From Stutzerimonas sp. S1 (GTDB lineage: Bacteria > Pseudomonadota > Gammaproteobacteria > Pseudomonadales > Pseudomonadaceae), in contig NZ_JAOEIY010000002.1 of the NCBI RefSeq assembly GCF_025966695.1, positions 62,001 through 126,000 of the forward strand: DNA of 64,000 nucleotides. Reading direction: 5' to 3'. Both the position numbers and the translations under genes were made by a program. Of this stretch, positions 34,702 through 43,092 are shown one piece after another. A model generated the notes under the pieces. It made no database searches. It was not told where the DNA came from and was given only the letters and a program-made list of their open reading frames with translations. Each line of letters begins with the position of its first letter. Within the stretch, counting starts at the first letter, position 1.

Positions 34702-34768
34702 TTTTCGTGCCAAATGCCCTGCCCAAGAATGGGGTCAATCCGATACGGGTGGTACGGGAGGGCGGTGC

Positions 34769-35932
34769 GTGAGCGAACAGCAGACGGAGGTGATACGCAC
34801 GGCGATGTCCGAAGCCCGCCTGGCCGAGACGGTGGCGCAGGATCTCGCCCGCCAGCTGATGCATCCACACCTGGGCTTCGTGCTGTTCTTCTGTTCGGCC
34901 GAGTACGACCTCCCGGCGCTGGGCGATGCGCTGCAGCAGTACTTTGGCGGCGTGCGGCTGGTCGGCTGCACCACCGCCGGGGAAATCACCGCGCAGGGCT
35001 ACAGCCGCAGCTGCGTGTCGGCTGTCGGCTTCGATCACCGCAGCTTCTCGATCGCCTGCGAGCTGATCGACGAGATGGAGCGTTTCGGCCTGGTCGAGGC
35101 GCAGCAGCTGGTGGAGCGGCTGGGCAGCGACTGTCGCAGCAATTCGCTGGCACCGATCAAGGACCACAGCTTCGCCCTGACCCTGCTCGATGGCCTGTCC
35201 AGTCGCGAGGAAGTGGTGCTGGCGGCGCTCAGCGCGGCGTTCGGCAGCATTCCGCATTTTGGTGGCTCGGCCGGTGACGACAACCATCTGACCGACACTC
35301 ATGTCTATTTCGGCGGCAAGTTCCACAGCGGCGCGGCCATCGTGGTGCTGATCAACACCTGGCTGGATTTCGAGGTGTTCACCACCCACCACATCCTGCC
35401 GCGCAGCGAGAAGCTGGTGGTGACGCGTGCCGACAGCCACAGCCGGCGCGTGTACGAACTCAATGCCGAGCCGGCCGCCGAGGAGTACGCGCGGCTGATC
35501 GGCGTGAACGTCGCCGACCTCGACCACCGGCTGTTCGCCGCGCATCCGCTGGCGGTGCGCATCAACGAGCACTACTACGTGCGCGCCATCCAGAAGGTCA
35601 ACGAGGACCTCAGCCTGACCTTCTATTGCGCGGTGGAGAACGGCATCGTGCTTACCGCCATGCAGCCGGGTCCGCTGATGCCGAATCTGGAAAGCCTGTT
35701 TGCGCGGCTGGAGCAGCGCCTCGGACCGCCCTTGCTGACCATCGGCTGCGACTGCTTTCTGCGCCGCCTGGAGATCGAGGCGAACGACGCCAGCGAACCG
35801 ACCTCGGATTTTCTCCGACGCCAGCAGGTGATCGGCTTCAACACCTACGGAGAGCAGTTCAATGGCATGCACATCAACCAGACCTTCACCGGCGTCGCTA
35901 TCGGCCGGCCTGGAGGGCGGGGCGGTCGCTGA
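34769..35932 (+). CDS. FIST domain sensory protein
   Basis: This 387-residue cytoplasmic protein has FIST_N (about 30-220, with GCTTAGEI and GGSAGDD) and FIST_C (about 225-370, ending FNGMHINQTFTGVAIG). FIST domains are thought to bind small ligands such as amino acids and to feed two-component kinases. A homologous gene precedes ercS' in the P. aeruginosa ethanol cluster. The GTG start has GGGAGG 7-12 nt upstream. The 3' end overlaps the hybrid kinase frame by about 70 nt. Confidence 0.85.
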   Translation: MSEQQTEVIRTAMSEARLAETVAQDLARQLMHPHLGFVLFFCSAEYDLPALGDALQQYFGGVRLVGCTTAGEITAQGYSRSCVSAVGFDHRSFSIACELIDEMERFGLVEAQQLVERLGSDCRSNSLAPIKDHSFALTLLDGLSSREEVVLAALSAAFGSIPHFGGSAGDDNHLTDTHVYFGGKFHSGAAIVVLINTWLDFEVFTTHHILPRSEKLVVTRADSHSRRVYELNAEPAAEEYARLIGVNVADLDHRLFAAHPLAVRINEHYYVRAIQKVNEDLSLTFYCAVENGIVLTAMQPGPLMPNLESLFARLEQRLGPPLLTIGCDCFLRRLEIEANDASEPTSDFLRRQQVIGFNTYGEQFNGMHINQTFTGVAIGRPGGRGGR

Positions 35933-38501
35933 GCTGCTGGCGCGGCAGGCCGAGCTGGAGCGCGAAAATCTCAAGCTCAGGCGCATCAACGCCGCACTGA
36001 TCGAGCGTGTCGAATCCAGCGGCGCCGGGCGCGATGCGTCCTATGCGGCCTTTCAGCATTCGGTGGAACTGGCCGAGCAGGTGCGCGAGCGCACCGATGC
36101 GCTGAACCAGGCGATGGCCGAACTCAAGGGCAGCAACCAGCTGCTTAGCGACGCACGCCTGCGCGCGGAGACTGCCCATCAGCATTTGGTCGATGCCATC
36201 GAGAGCATTTCCGATGCCTTCGTGCTGTTCGACAAGGACCAGCGCATCGTCCTGTTCAACCGTCGTTTCAAGTCGCTGTGGGCGCGCACGCGCGCGCGGA
36301 TCAACGCCGGTACGCGGCTGGCGGAAGTGCGGCGGATGGCCGAAAGCACCGGGCTGATCGTCGAGGAGCACCGCGGCAAGGGCGACGAGCCGACCGTCTA
36401 CCGACTGCACAACGGGCGCTGGGTGCAGGTCAGCGAGCGGCCGACTCGCGAAGGCGGGCTGGTGATCCTCTATACCGACATTACCGAGGTGAAGGTCAGC
36501 GAAACCATGCGCCGTGAACAGGCGCTGGCGCAGAAGTCGCGGCTGCTGCAGCGCGCCGTGGACAACCTGTCCCAGGGCGTGGCGATGGTCAGTGCCGAGG
36601 GTGCCCTGGAGCTGTGGAACCGACGCTTCCTCGAGCTCTGCGGGCTGGCGCCGATCGAAGCGCACCGGCCGTTCGAGGAGGTGATGGCCGACAGCGAGCT
36701 GCGTCTGCTGACGCCCAACACCCGTGACGCCAAAGGCCGACCGGTGCGCGAACTGGAGCAGCGCATGTTCGACGGGCGCATGCTGGAGATCCGCACCCAT
36801 GCGCTGCCCACCGGCGGCTTCGTCAACACTTTCACCGATATCACCGAGCGTTACCGTCACGCCGAAGCGCTGCGCGAGAGTGAGCGCTGGATCCGCCTGA
36901 TCACCGACCACGTACCGGCGCTGATTGCCTACGTGTCCTCCGATCTGACCTACGAATTCACCAACAAGGTTTACGAGGAGTGGTACCGCTGGCCGAGCGA
37001 CGGCATGCTCGGCCAGTGCCTGCGCGAGGTGCACAGCGGCGAGCACTGGCGTCAGCTGGAGCCGTACATCGACCGCGCGCTGTCTGGCGAGAGCGTCAGC
37101 TTCGAGATGGCCGAACGCAACCACGCCGGTCAGCAGCGCTACATGCTGCGCTCCTACGTGCCGAACCGGCTGGCCAGCGGCGAGGTGGCCGGTATCTTCG
37201 TGCTGATCCAGGACATCACCGACCGTCGGCGCACCGCCGAGGCGCTGCACCAGGCCTACCAGAACCTCGAGCAGCGGGTACGCGAGCGCACCGCCGAGCT
37301 GACCAGCCTCAACGACCAGCTGCTGCGCGAGATCGACGAGCGCAGCCATGTCGAGGCGCGGCTGCGTGAGGCCAAGCGCGAGGCCGAACTGGCCAACCTG
37401 TCGAAAACCAAGTTTCTCGCCGCGGTCAGCCACGACCTGCTGCAGCCGCTGAATGCCGCCCGGCTGTTCACCAGCGCCTTGCTGGAGCAGCCGGGCGAGC
37501 CCAACGGCGGGTTGATCCGCAATATCAGCAACTCGTTGGAGGATGTGGAGAACCTGCTCGGCACGCTGGTCGACATTTCCAAGCTGGATGCCGGCGTGAT
37601 CAAGCCGGATATCGCTCCGTTCGCTGTCAGCGAGCTGCTGGAAAACCTCGCCCTGGAATTCCGCCAGCTGGCCAGTTGCGAGCATCTGGAGCTGGACTTC
37701 ATTCCCTGTTCGGCGCTGGTGCGCAGCGATATCCAGCTGCTCGCGCGGATCCTGCGCAACCTGTTGACCAACGCCATCCGCTACACCCCGCAGGGCCGCG
37801 TGCTGCTGGGCTGCCGCAGGCGCCGGCAGAGCCTGTCCATCGAGGTGTGGGACACCGGTGTCGGCATACCCGGGGACAAACTCGAAGAGATCTTTCAGGA
37901 GTTCAAGCGCGGGGAGGGCGTGCGGCCGAATCAGGATCGCGGGCTGGGCCTGGGGCTGGCCATCGTCGAGAAGATCGCGCGCATGCTCGGCCACCGCATA
38001 CAGGTCAGTTCGCGGCTCGGGCACGGCTCACGCTTTGCCATCGAGGTACCGCTGGCCAAGCGCGCACCCAAGGCGCGGCCCGAGCCGAACACCGCGGAAC
38101 TGGCGCTGGAGCGCCTGCAGGGCGCGCGCGTCTGGGTGCTGGACAACGACACGGCGATCTGCGCCGGCATGCGCACATTGCTCGAAGGCTGGGGCTGCAA
38201 GGTGATCACCGCGTTGTCGGAGGAGGACCTGGCGCGGCAGGTAGACAACTTCCATGCCGAGGCCGATCTGCTGATCGCCGACTACCACCTGGACAACGGC
38301 CACACCGGCATCGATGTGGTCGCCACGGTCAATGCCCGTCGCGCGGTGGCGCTACCGGCGCTGATGATCACTGCCAACTACAGCAACGAGCTCAAGCAGC
38401 AAGTACGCGAGCTTGGCCATATGCTGATGCACAAACCGGTGCGGCCCATGAAGCTGAAGACCGCCATGTGCCACATGCTGGAGCATGGGCAGGCGAGCTG
38501 A
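35862..38501 (+). CDS. hybrid sensor histidine kinase, ErcS'-like
   Basis: This 879-residue cytoplasmic kinase has an N-terminal coiled coil (residues about 25-110), three PAS regions (about 115-215, 230-330 and 345-455) and a coiled coil. The HisKA domain has phospho-His in AAVSHDLLQPLN near 522, the HATPase has N, G1 and G2 boxes (DTGVGIP, GLGLGLAI), and a C-terminal receiver has Asp in LLIADYHLD near 805. It resembles ErcS' next to erbR in P. aeruginosa and probably signals to ErbR. The start is unsure: the ATG at 35862 lies in the FIST gene and no later ATG or GTG occurs until after the first coiled coil. Confidence 0.87.
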   Translation: MACTSTRPSPASLSAGLEGGAVAELLARQAELERENLKLRRINAALIERVESSGAGRDASYAAFQHSVELAEQVRERTDALNQAMAELKGSNQLLSDARLRAETAHQHLVDAIESISDAFVLFDKDQRIVLFNRRFKSLWARTRARINAGTRLAEVRRMAESTGLIVEEHRGKGDEPTVYRLHNGRWVQVSERPTREGGLVILYTDITEVKVSETMRREQALAQKSRLLQRAVDNLSQGVAMVSAEGALELWNRRFLELCGLAPIEAHRPFEEVMADSELRLLTPNTRDAKGRPVRELEQRMFDGRMLEIRTHALPTGGFVNTFTDITERYRHAEALRESERWIRLITDHVPALIAYVSSDLTYEFTNKVYEEWYRWPSDGMLGQCLREVHSGEHWRQLEPYIDRALSGESVSFEMAERNHAGQQRYMLRSYVPNRLASGEVAGIFVLIQDITDRRRTAEALHQAYQNLEQRVRERTAELTSLNDQLLREIDERSHVEARLREAKREAELANLSKTKFLAAVSHDLLQPLNAARLFTSALLEQPGEPNGGLIRNISNSLEDVENLLGTLVDISKLDAGVIKPDIAPFAVSELLENLALEFRQLASCEHLELDFIPCSALVRSDIQLLARILRNLLTNAIRYTPQGRVLLGCRRRRQSLSIEVWDTGVGIPGDKLEEIFQEFKRGEGVRPNQDRGLGLGLAIVEKIARMLGHRIQVSSRLGHGSRFAIEVPLAKRAPKARPEPNTAELALERLQGARVWVLDNDTAICAGMRTLLEGWGCKVITALSEEDLARQVDNFHAEADLLIADYHLDNGHTGIDVVATVNARRAVALPALMITANYSNELKQQVRELGHMLMHKPVRPMKLKTAMCHMLEHGQAS

Positions 38502-38590
38502 GGTTCGCGGGGCGGGCCTGAGCCGGTGCGCGGCGGTTCGTCATCTTTTCAGCCGGACCAGGCTGCCGGTTCGCTAAGCGTCGACACACG

Positions 38591-38621
38591 AAAAAAAACC
38601 GCCACCCATCAGGGGCAGCGG
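38591..38621 (-). terminator. intrinsic terminator of erbR
   Basis: On the minus strand CCGCTGCCC-CTGAT-GGGTGGCGG forms a 9-bp stem with two G-U pairs, followed by eight T. It lies 30 bp after the erbR stop, between convergent erbR and the hybrid kinase gene. Confidence 0.9.
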
Positions 38622-38651
38622 TGCAGGGAAACACTGGGAGCGGGTGGCGCG

Positions 38652-39317
38652 TCAGCGGCGCAGGTAGGCGGTGAAGTCGATGTCACCGGCCGAGAGGATC
38701 GCCTGCACGCGGTTGTGCACGTTGAGCTTGCGCAGGATCGCCGAGACGTGGGCCTTGACGGTGGTTTCGGCGATGTCGAGGTTGTAGGCGATCTGCTTGT
38801 TCGATTCGCCCTTGGTCATGCGTTCGAGCACCAGCAGCTGCTTGCGCGTGAGCGCCTGCAGCAGTTCCGGCGGGATCGACGGTTCGTTGTGGTGCGAATG
38901 CCGGCTGCTGCTCTTCTGGCTGCGGATGATGTCCGAGGGCAGGTAGACGTTGCCGTTGAGGATCTGCTCGATGGCCTCGGTCATCTGCGCCCGCGGCGAC
39001 GATTTGGTGATGAAACCGACCGCGCCGTAGGTGATGGCCTGCAGCACGACCTGCTTGTCCTGCTCGGCGGAGACGATCACCACCGGGATGGTTGGCGCCT
39101 CGTTGCGCAGGTTGATCAGGCCGTTCAGCCCATGCATGCCGGGCATGTTGAGGTCCAGCAGCACCAGATCGAGGTCGTCATGTTCCAGGGTCAGCGCCAG
39201 GGCGCTGTCGAGGTCGGCGGTTTCGAGGATTTCGCTGTCGGGGAAGCCGTCACGGATGACGTTGTGGATGGCTTCGCGAAACAGCGGATGGTCGTCGGCA
39301 ATCAGAATCTTGTACAA
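38652..39317 (-). CDS. erbR: LuxR-family response regulator ErbR (AgmR)
   Basis: This 221-residue protein has a receiver domain with phospho-Asp D55 ([10 protein letters not shown]) and a LuxR helix-turn-helix at about 155-210 ([22 protein letters not shown]). It matches AgmR/ErbR, which activates PQQ-dependent alcohol oxidation genes in pseudomonads. The start is a TTG, supported by AAAGAGGTGA about 9 nt upstream and by the family N-terminus [11 protein letters not shown]. It is transcribed toward its terminator, convergent with its likely partner kinase. Confidence 0.92.
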   Translation of the reverse strand: MYKILIADDHPLFREAIHNVIRDGFPDSEILETADLDSALALTLEHDDLDLVLLDLNMPGMHGLNGLINLRNEAPTIPVVIVSAEQDKQVVLQAITYGAVGFITKSSPRAQMTEAIEQILNGNVYLPSDIIRSQKSSSRHSHHNEPSIPPELLQALTRKQLLVLERMTKGESNKQIAYNLDIAETTVKAHVSAILRKLNVHNRVQAILSAGDIDFTAYLRR

Positions 39318-39351
39318 GGCCGGTCACCTCTTTGTTGTGATTATGGTGAGC

Positions 39352-39924
39352 TCATTCAGGGCGTTGGTCGGTGCTACGCAAAGGCTCCGGGGTTGCAGGA
39401 TGCAGCGGCAGACCGGCTTGCTCCCAGCCGTCCACGCCGTCACGGTACCAGTACAGCTTGGTGTAGCCCAGCGCGTGGGCGCGCCGGGTGGCGTTCCAGC
39501 CCAGCCAGCAGTCGGAGCGGCAGTAGAACACCAGCGGCCGATCCATCCTGCCTTCGCTGAGGCGGGCCAGGTTGGCGCTGAAGTAGTTCGCCCAGTCCGG
39601 CGCGAGCGTGCCATCGCCGGTGTTGGCCAGCCAGACGCTGCCCGGCAGGTTGGCGTGGGCTTCATTGTCGATGAATTGCCCGGCCAGCCACTGGCGGCGA
39701 TAGACATCCACCAGCAGCGTGTGCGGTTGCTCGGCCAGCAGCCGCTGCAGCGCCGCGGTATCGACCGTCTGCGCGCCCTCGGCGGTGGCCGGGGTCGGAC
39801 TGCGGTACTGCGTCTGGCGATAGCCATCGGCGGAAAACAGTCCGGCTTGCTCGTTGGCGCTGACCGGGCCCAGAGCGAGCCCGGTCAGCGCGGCGATCAG
39901 CAGTGTCAGCAGCGACCTGGGCAT
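39352..39924 (-). CDS. PQQ-associated CXXCW-motif rhodanese-like periplasmic protein
   Basis: This 190-residue protein has a signal peptide ending VSAN and a rhodanese-like fold with the motif YCRSDCWLGWNATRRA near residue 140. It belongs to the family known as PQQ-dependent catabolism-associated CXXCW proteins (TIGR03865). The role is unknown; the Cys pair suggests thiol or metal chemistry in the periplasm. The ATG has GGGAGGACAGG upstream. A TACC dyad lies 83 bp upstream. erbR follows after 34 bp and may be cotranscribed. Confidence 0.85.
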   Translation of the reverse strand: MPRSLLTLLIAALTGLALGPVSANEQAGLFSADGYRQTQYRSPTPATAEGAQTVDTAALQRLLAEQPHTLLVDVYRRQWLAGQFIDNEAHANLPGSVWLANTGDGTLAPDWANYFSANLARLSEGRMDRPLVFYCRSDCWLGWNATRRAHALGYTKLYWYRDGVDGWEQAGLPLHPATPEPLRSTDQRPE

Positions 39925-40006
39925 CGTCCTGTCCTCCCTACTTCGGTGCGGTCGATTACAGAGCAACGGGGGTGTCTTTGAAATCCTACGTTGGAGGGTA
40001 AAACCA

Positions 40007-40021
40007 GTACCAAAGTAGTAA
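40007..40021. promoter_or_regulatory. TACC dyad upstream of CXXCW gene
   Basis: AGTACCAAAGTAGTA matches the consensus RGTACCAARGTAGTA completely. On the minus strand it continues ACTGGTTTTACCC, very like the sequence around the element in front of exaA (ACTGGGTTTTTCC). Confidence 0.62.
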
Positions 40022-40026
40022 ATGAC

Positions 40027-40818
40027 TCATGCCGAACGCCGCAGTGCGGCGTGTTGCGGATTGAAGCTGAGCACCGCCAGCAGGCTGAACAGCGCGCTCA
40101 GGCCGATGCAGATGACCAGCGCCGTCGGTTCGAGACGCGCGTACAGCGCGTGGCGCACCAGCTCCACCGCGTGGGTGAAAGGGTTGATGGCGCAGATCCA
40201 GTACAGCCACTCGCTGGCTTCGCGCATCTTCCATAGCGGATAGAGCGCCGAGGAGAGGAAGAACAGCGGGAAGATGACGAAATTCATCACCCCGGCGAAG
40301 TTCTCCAGCTGGCGGATGCCGTTGGACAGCAACAGTCCCAGCGCACTGAGCAGCAGCGCCACCAACAGCAGCGCGGGCAGGGCGGTCAGCAGGCCCAGCG
40401 CGGGTGGCTGCACGCCGTAGACCCAGGCAATGGCGAGGAAGGCGTAAACCTGCAACAGCGAGATCAGCGCGGTGGCCAGCAGTTTGCTCGCCAGCAGGAA
40501 GCTGCGCGGCAGTGGGCTGGTGAGCAGCACGCGCATGCTGCCCATCTCGCGGTCGTAGACCATCGACAGCGAACCCTGCATGCCGTTGAACAGCAGAATC
40601 ATGCAGGCCAGGCCTGGGACGATGTAGGTCTCGTAGGTGATGTAGGTGTCGTACGGCTCGATGATCGCGATTCCCAGCGCGGCGCGAAATCCGGCTGCGA
40701 ACACCACCAGCCACAGCAGCGGGCGCACCAGGGCGCTGAGGAAGCGCGAGCGCTGCTGGACGAACCGCAGCCATTCGCGCAGCACGATGCCGCGCACACA
40801 TTCCCAGTAGAGCGTCAT
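40027..40818 (-). CDS. pedC: ABC transporter permease of PQQ-alcohol system (PedC-like)
   Basis: This 263-residue ABC-2 type permease has about six hydrophobic helices and the family segment VPGLACMILLFNGMQGSLSMVYDREMGSMR. It matches the alcohol-associated permease (TIGR03861) that pairs with the ATPase 46 bp upstream. In P. putida the PedA1-A2-B-C module is needed for lanthanide-dependent growth on alcohols; here the cargo is unknown. Confidence 0.87.
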   Translation of the reverse strand: MTLYWECVRGIVLREWLRFVQQRSRFLSALVRPLLWLVVFAAGFRAALGIAIIEPYDTYITYETYIVPGLACMILLFNGMQGSLSMVYDREMGSMRVLLTSPLPRSFLLASKLLATALISLLQVYAFLAIAWVYGVQPPALGLLTALPALLLVALLLSALGLLLSNGIRQLENFAGVMNFVIFPLFFLSSALYPLWKMREASEWLYWICAINPFTHAVELVRHALYARLEPTALVICIGLSALFSLLAVLSFNPQHAALRRSA

Positions 40819-40864
40819 GGCGATGACTCCGGCAGGCGATGCAGGCCCCGCGTGAACGAGCGGC

Positions 40865-41596
40865 TCATGCGACCGCCTCGACGCTGCGGGTCAGGCGGTC
40901 GAAGGTTTGTTCGAGGGTGTCACCGGCCCGAGTCAGCTCCTGCGCGCGACCCTGCGCCACCAAGCGGCCGCGGTTGAGGATCAGCAGGTCGTCGTCGGCA
41001 CGCACTTCATCGAGCAGGTGAGTGGTCCATAGCACGCTCATGCCTTGCGTTCGGCACAGCGCGCGCACGTGCTGGTTGAGGGCCTGGCGACTGGCCGGAT
41101 CCAGGCCGGCGCTGGCTTCGTCGAGCAGCAGCAGGCTGGGTTTGTGCAGCAGTGCGCGGGCGATCTCGACGCGGCGCCGGTGTCCGCCATTGAGCTCGCG
41201 CACCTTGTTCTTGCGACGCTCGACGAGTTGCTGGCGCTCGAGTTCCAGTTCGATGCGCTCATTGGCCAGCACCCGCGGCATGCCGTGCAGGGCGGCGTGG
41301 TAGCGCAGGTTCTGTTCCACCGTCAGGTCCAGATCCAGCGTGCTCTGCTGGAACACCACGCCGAGCCGGCACAGCGCTTCGCGCGGTTGCTGGCGCAAGC
41401 TGAAGCCGGCGATACGGATGGCGCCGTGCTGCAGGTCGTACAGCCGGGTCAGCAGGGCGATGAGGGTGGACTTGCCGGCGCCATTGGGGCCGAGCAGCGC
41501 GGTGAAGCGTCCTCTGGTCGTGGCGAAGGCGACGCCGTCGAGCGCCTGGCGCTGACCGTAGGCGAAATCGACGCCTTCGACTTCCAGTGCGTTCAT
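40865..41596 (-). CDS. pedA1: ABC transporter ATPase of PQQ-alcohol system (PedA1-like)
   Basis: This 243-residue ATPase has Walker A GPNGAGKST at about 36-44, a changed signature ELNGGHRRRVEIARA (LNGGH instead of LSGGQ), Walker B LLLLDEASAGLD and the switch His in TTHL. It fits TIGR03864. It overlaps the beta-propeller gene by 4 nt and precedes the permease. Confidence 0.9.
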   Translation of the reverse strand: MNALEVEGVDFAYGQRQALDGVAFATTRGRFTALLGPNGAGKSTLIALLTRLYDLQHGAIRIAGFSLRQQPREALCRLGVVFQQSTLDLDLTVEQNLRYHAALHGMPRVLANERIELELERQQLVERRKNKVRELNGGHRRRVEIARALLHKPSLLLLDEASAGLDPASRQALNQHVRALCRTQGMSVLWTTHLLDEVRADDDLLILNRGRLVAQGRAQELTRAGDTLEQTFDRLTRSVEAVA

Positions 41597-42564
41597 GGTG
41601 CGACCACCACGCCCCACGGATAGCGACCGACCTTGATCGACTTGGTGACTTTCAGCTTGTCCACGTCGATCACCGAGACGTCGCCGCTCACGCCATTGGT
41701 GGTCAGCAGCAGGCTCTCGTCGGGGTTGAACGCCATGTGCCAGACACGCCGGCCCACCAGCAGGTAGTCCAGCACCTCGTAAGTCTTCGCATCGACCACG
41801 GCGATGTGGTTGGCCGGGCCGAGCGCGACGAAGGCGTACTTGCCGTCCGAGGTCAGCTTGATGCCCACCGGTTGCACCTTGTCCGGGTGGATGCCTTTGA
41901 TCTTGAAAGTCAGGGTCTTGAGGATCTCGCGCGTGTCCACGTCCACCACGCTGACCGTGCCGCCAATCTCGGCCGAGGCCCACAGCAGTTTGCTGTCCTT
42001 GGTGAATTCCACGTGGCGCGGGCGCTGGTCGACCAGGGTGTTGTCCACCAGCTCATTGGTGGCGGTGTCGATCCAGTGCAGCATGTTGGTGGTCTCGCTG
42101 GTGTTGACCGCCCATTTGCCGTCCGGGCTGACCGCCATGCCCTCGGGTTCGACCCCGACGTCGATCTGCGCCAGTACCTCTTCCTTGTCGACATCGACCA
42201 CGGTCACCAGCGCATCGTCCTCATTGGAGATGTACAGCCACTGGTTGTTGGGATGCAGGGCGAACTGCTCGGGATCGGCGCCGGAGGGCAGCTGCTTGAT
42301 GATCTGTCGGGTCGCCAGGTCCATCACCTGCACGGTGTCCGAGTCGCTGGCGCAGATGTAGAGCAGCTTGTTGTCGTGGGAGAGGGTGAGGCCGCGCGGG
42401 CGCATACCGACATCCAGGGTCTCGACCGTTTCCATCCTGGTCAGGTCGATCACGCTGATGTTGTCGTCCTTCTCGTTGGACACGTAGGCGGTGGCCGCTG
42501 CGGCGGAGCCGGCGAAGCAGCCGAGGGTGCAGGCAATGGCGGAGGCGAGCAGGGTTCTGGGCAT
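41593..42564 (-). CDS. pedA2: YVTN beta-propeller protein of PQQ-alcohol system (PedA2-like)
   Basis: This 323-residue periplasmic protein has a signal peptide (SAAAA) and about seven repeats of the form VSVIDVDT/YVTNEKDD. It belongs to the PQQ-dependent catabolism-associated beta-propeller family (TIGR03866). A binding or chaperone role for the transporter is likely. It starts 33 bp after the Sel1 gene and overlaps the ATPase by 4 nt. Confidence 0.88.
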   Translation of the reverse strand: MPRTLLASAIACTLGCFAGSAAAATAYVSNEKDDNISVIDLTRMETVETLDVGMRPRGLTLSHDNKLLYICASDSDTVQVMDLATRQIIKQLPSGADPEQFALHPNNQWLYISNEDDALVTVVDVDKEEVLAQIDVGVEPEGMAVSPDGKWAVNTSETTNMLHWIDTATNELVDNTLVDQRPRHVEFTKDSKLLWASAEIGGTVSVVDVDTREILKTLTFKIKGIHPDKVQPVGIKLTSDGKYAFVALGPANHIAVVDAKTYEVLDYLLVGRRVWHMAFNPDESLLLTTNGVSGDVSVIDVDKLKVTKSIKVGRYPWGVVVAP

Positions 42565-42597
42565 GGTCGATTCTCTTGTTGTTATGAATGGCGGCCG

Positions 42598-43092
42598 CTA
42601 GCGGGCCGGATTGGGATCGCTCGCCTGGTCCAGGCGCAGCAGGTAGTCGTCGGCTTCGCTCTGGCCGCCCGCGGAAGCACGCTGCAGCCAGTCGCGCGCG
42701 GCCGCGCGGTCCTGTTCCACGCCACGGCCTTCGGCCAGGGCCACGCCCCAGTGGTAGCGGGCGAGGCTTACGTAACTGGTTGCGTCGGGCTGCTCGGCGC
42801 CCTGTTTGAGCAGCGCGGCGGACTTGCTCAGGTCCTTCGTCACGCCGCTGCCGCTTTCGTACATCTGCGCCAGCGAAATCAGCGAATAGACATCGTTCCA
42901 GCGCGTCACGCAGTCCTCGAAGATGGCCTTGGCCGCCTCGAAATTGCCGGTCTTGGCGGTGACGTAGCCGTACAGGCATTTGATGCGCCTGGGACTGTCG
43001 ACATAGGCCTCGTAGCCCAGCTCGTCGGCGAGCGCCGAGGTGCCGGGCAGGACGGCCAATGCCAGCAGGGCGGCCACGGGAAGGCGCTTCAT
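42598..43092 (-). CDS. Sel1/TPR-repeat periplasmic protein
   Basis: This 164-residue protein has a signal peptide ending ALADE and two or three Sel1-like helical repeats (SLISLAQMYESGSGVTKD, SLARYHWGVALAEGRGVEQD). Such repeats mediate protein contacts. It lies between the substrate-binding and beta-propeller genes in a tight operon (4-nt overlap upstream), so it is probably part of the same periplasmic assembly. Confidence 0.82.
   Translation of the reverse strand: MKRLPVAALLALAVLPGTSALADELGYEAYVDSPRRIKCLYGYVTAKTGNFEAAKAIFEDCVTRWNDVYSLISLAQMYESGSGVTKDLSKSAALLKQGAEQPDATSYVSLARYHWGVALAEGRGVEQDRAAARDWLQRASAGGQSEADDYLLRLDQASDPNPAR

Noticed and set aside
35898..38024. 708-codon minus-strand frame opposite the hybrid kinase
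   Set aside because: Low-complexity antisense composition with no family motifs. The plus frame has PAS, HisKA, HATPase and receiver motifs.
39309..39317. TTGTACAAG at the start of erbR, identical to the LitR core
   Set aside because: It is the first three codons of erbR (TTG start, Tyr, Lys), fixed by protein sequence and preceded by a good ribosome site. There is no second repeat nearby, so it is probably coincidence.
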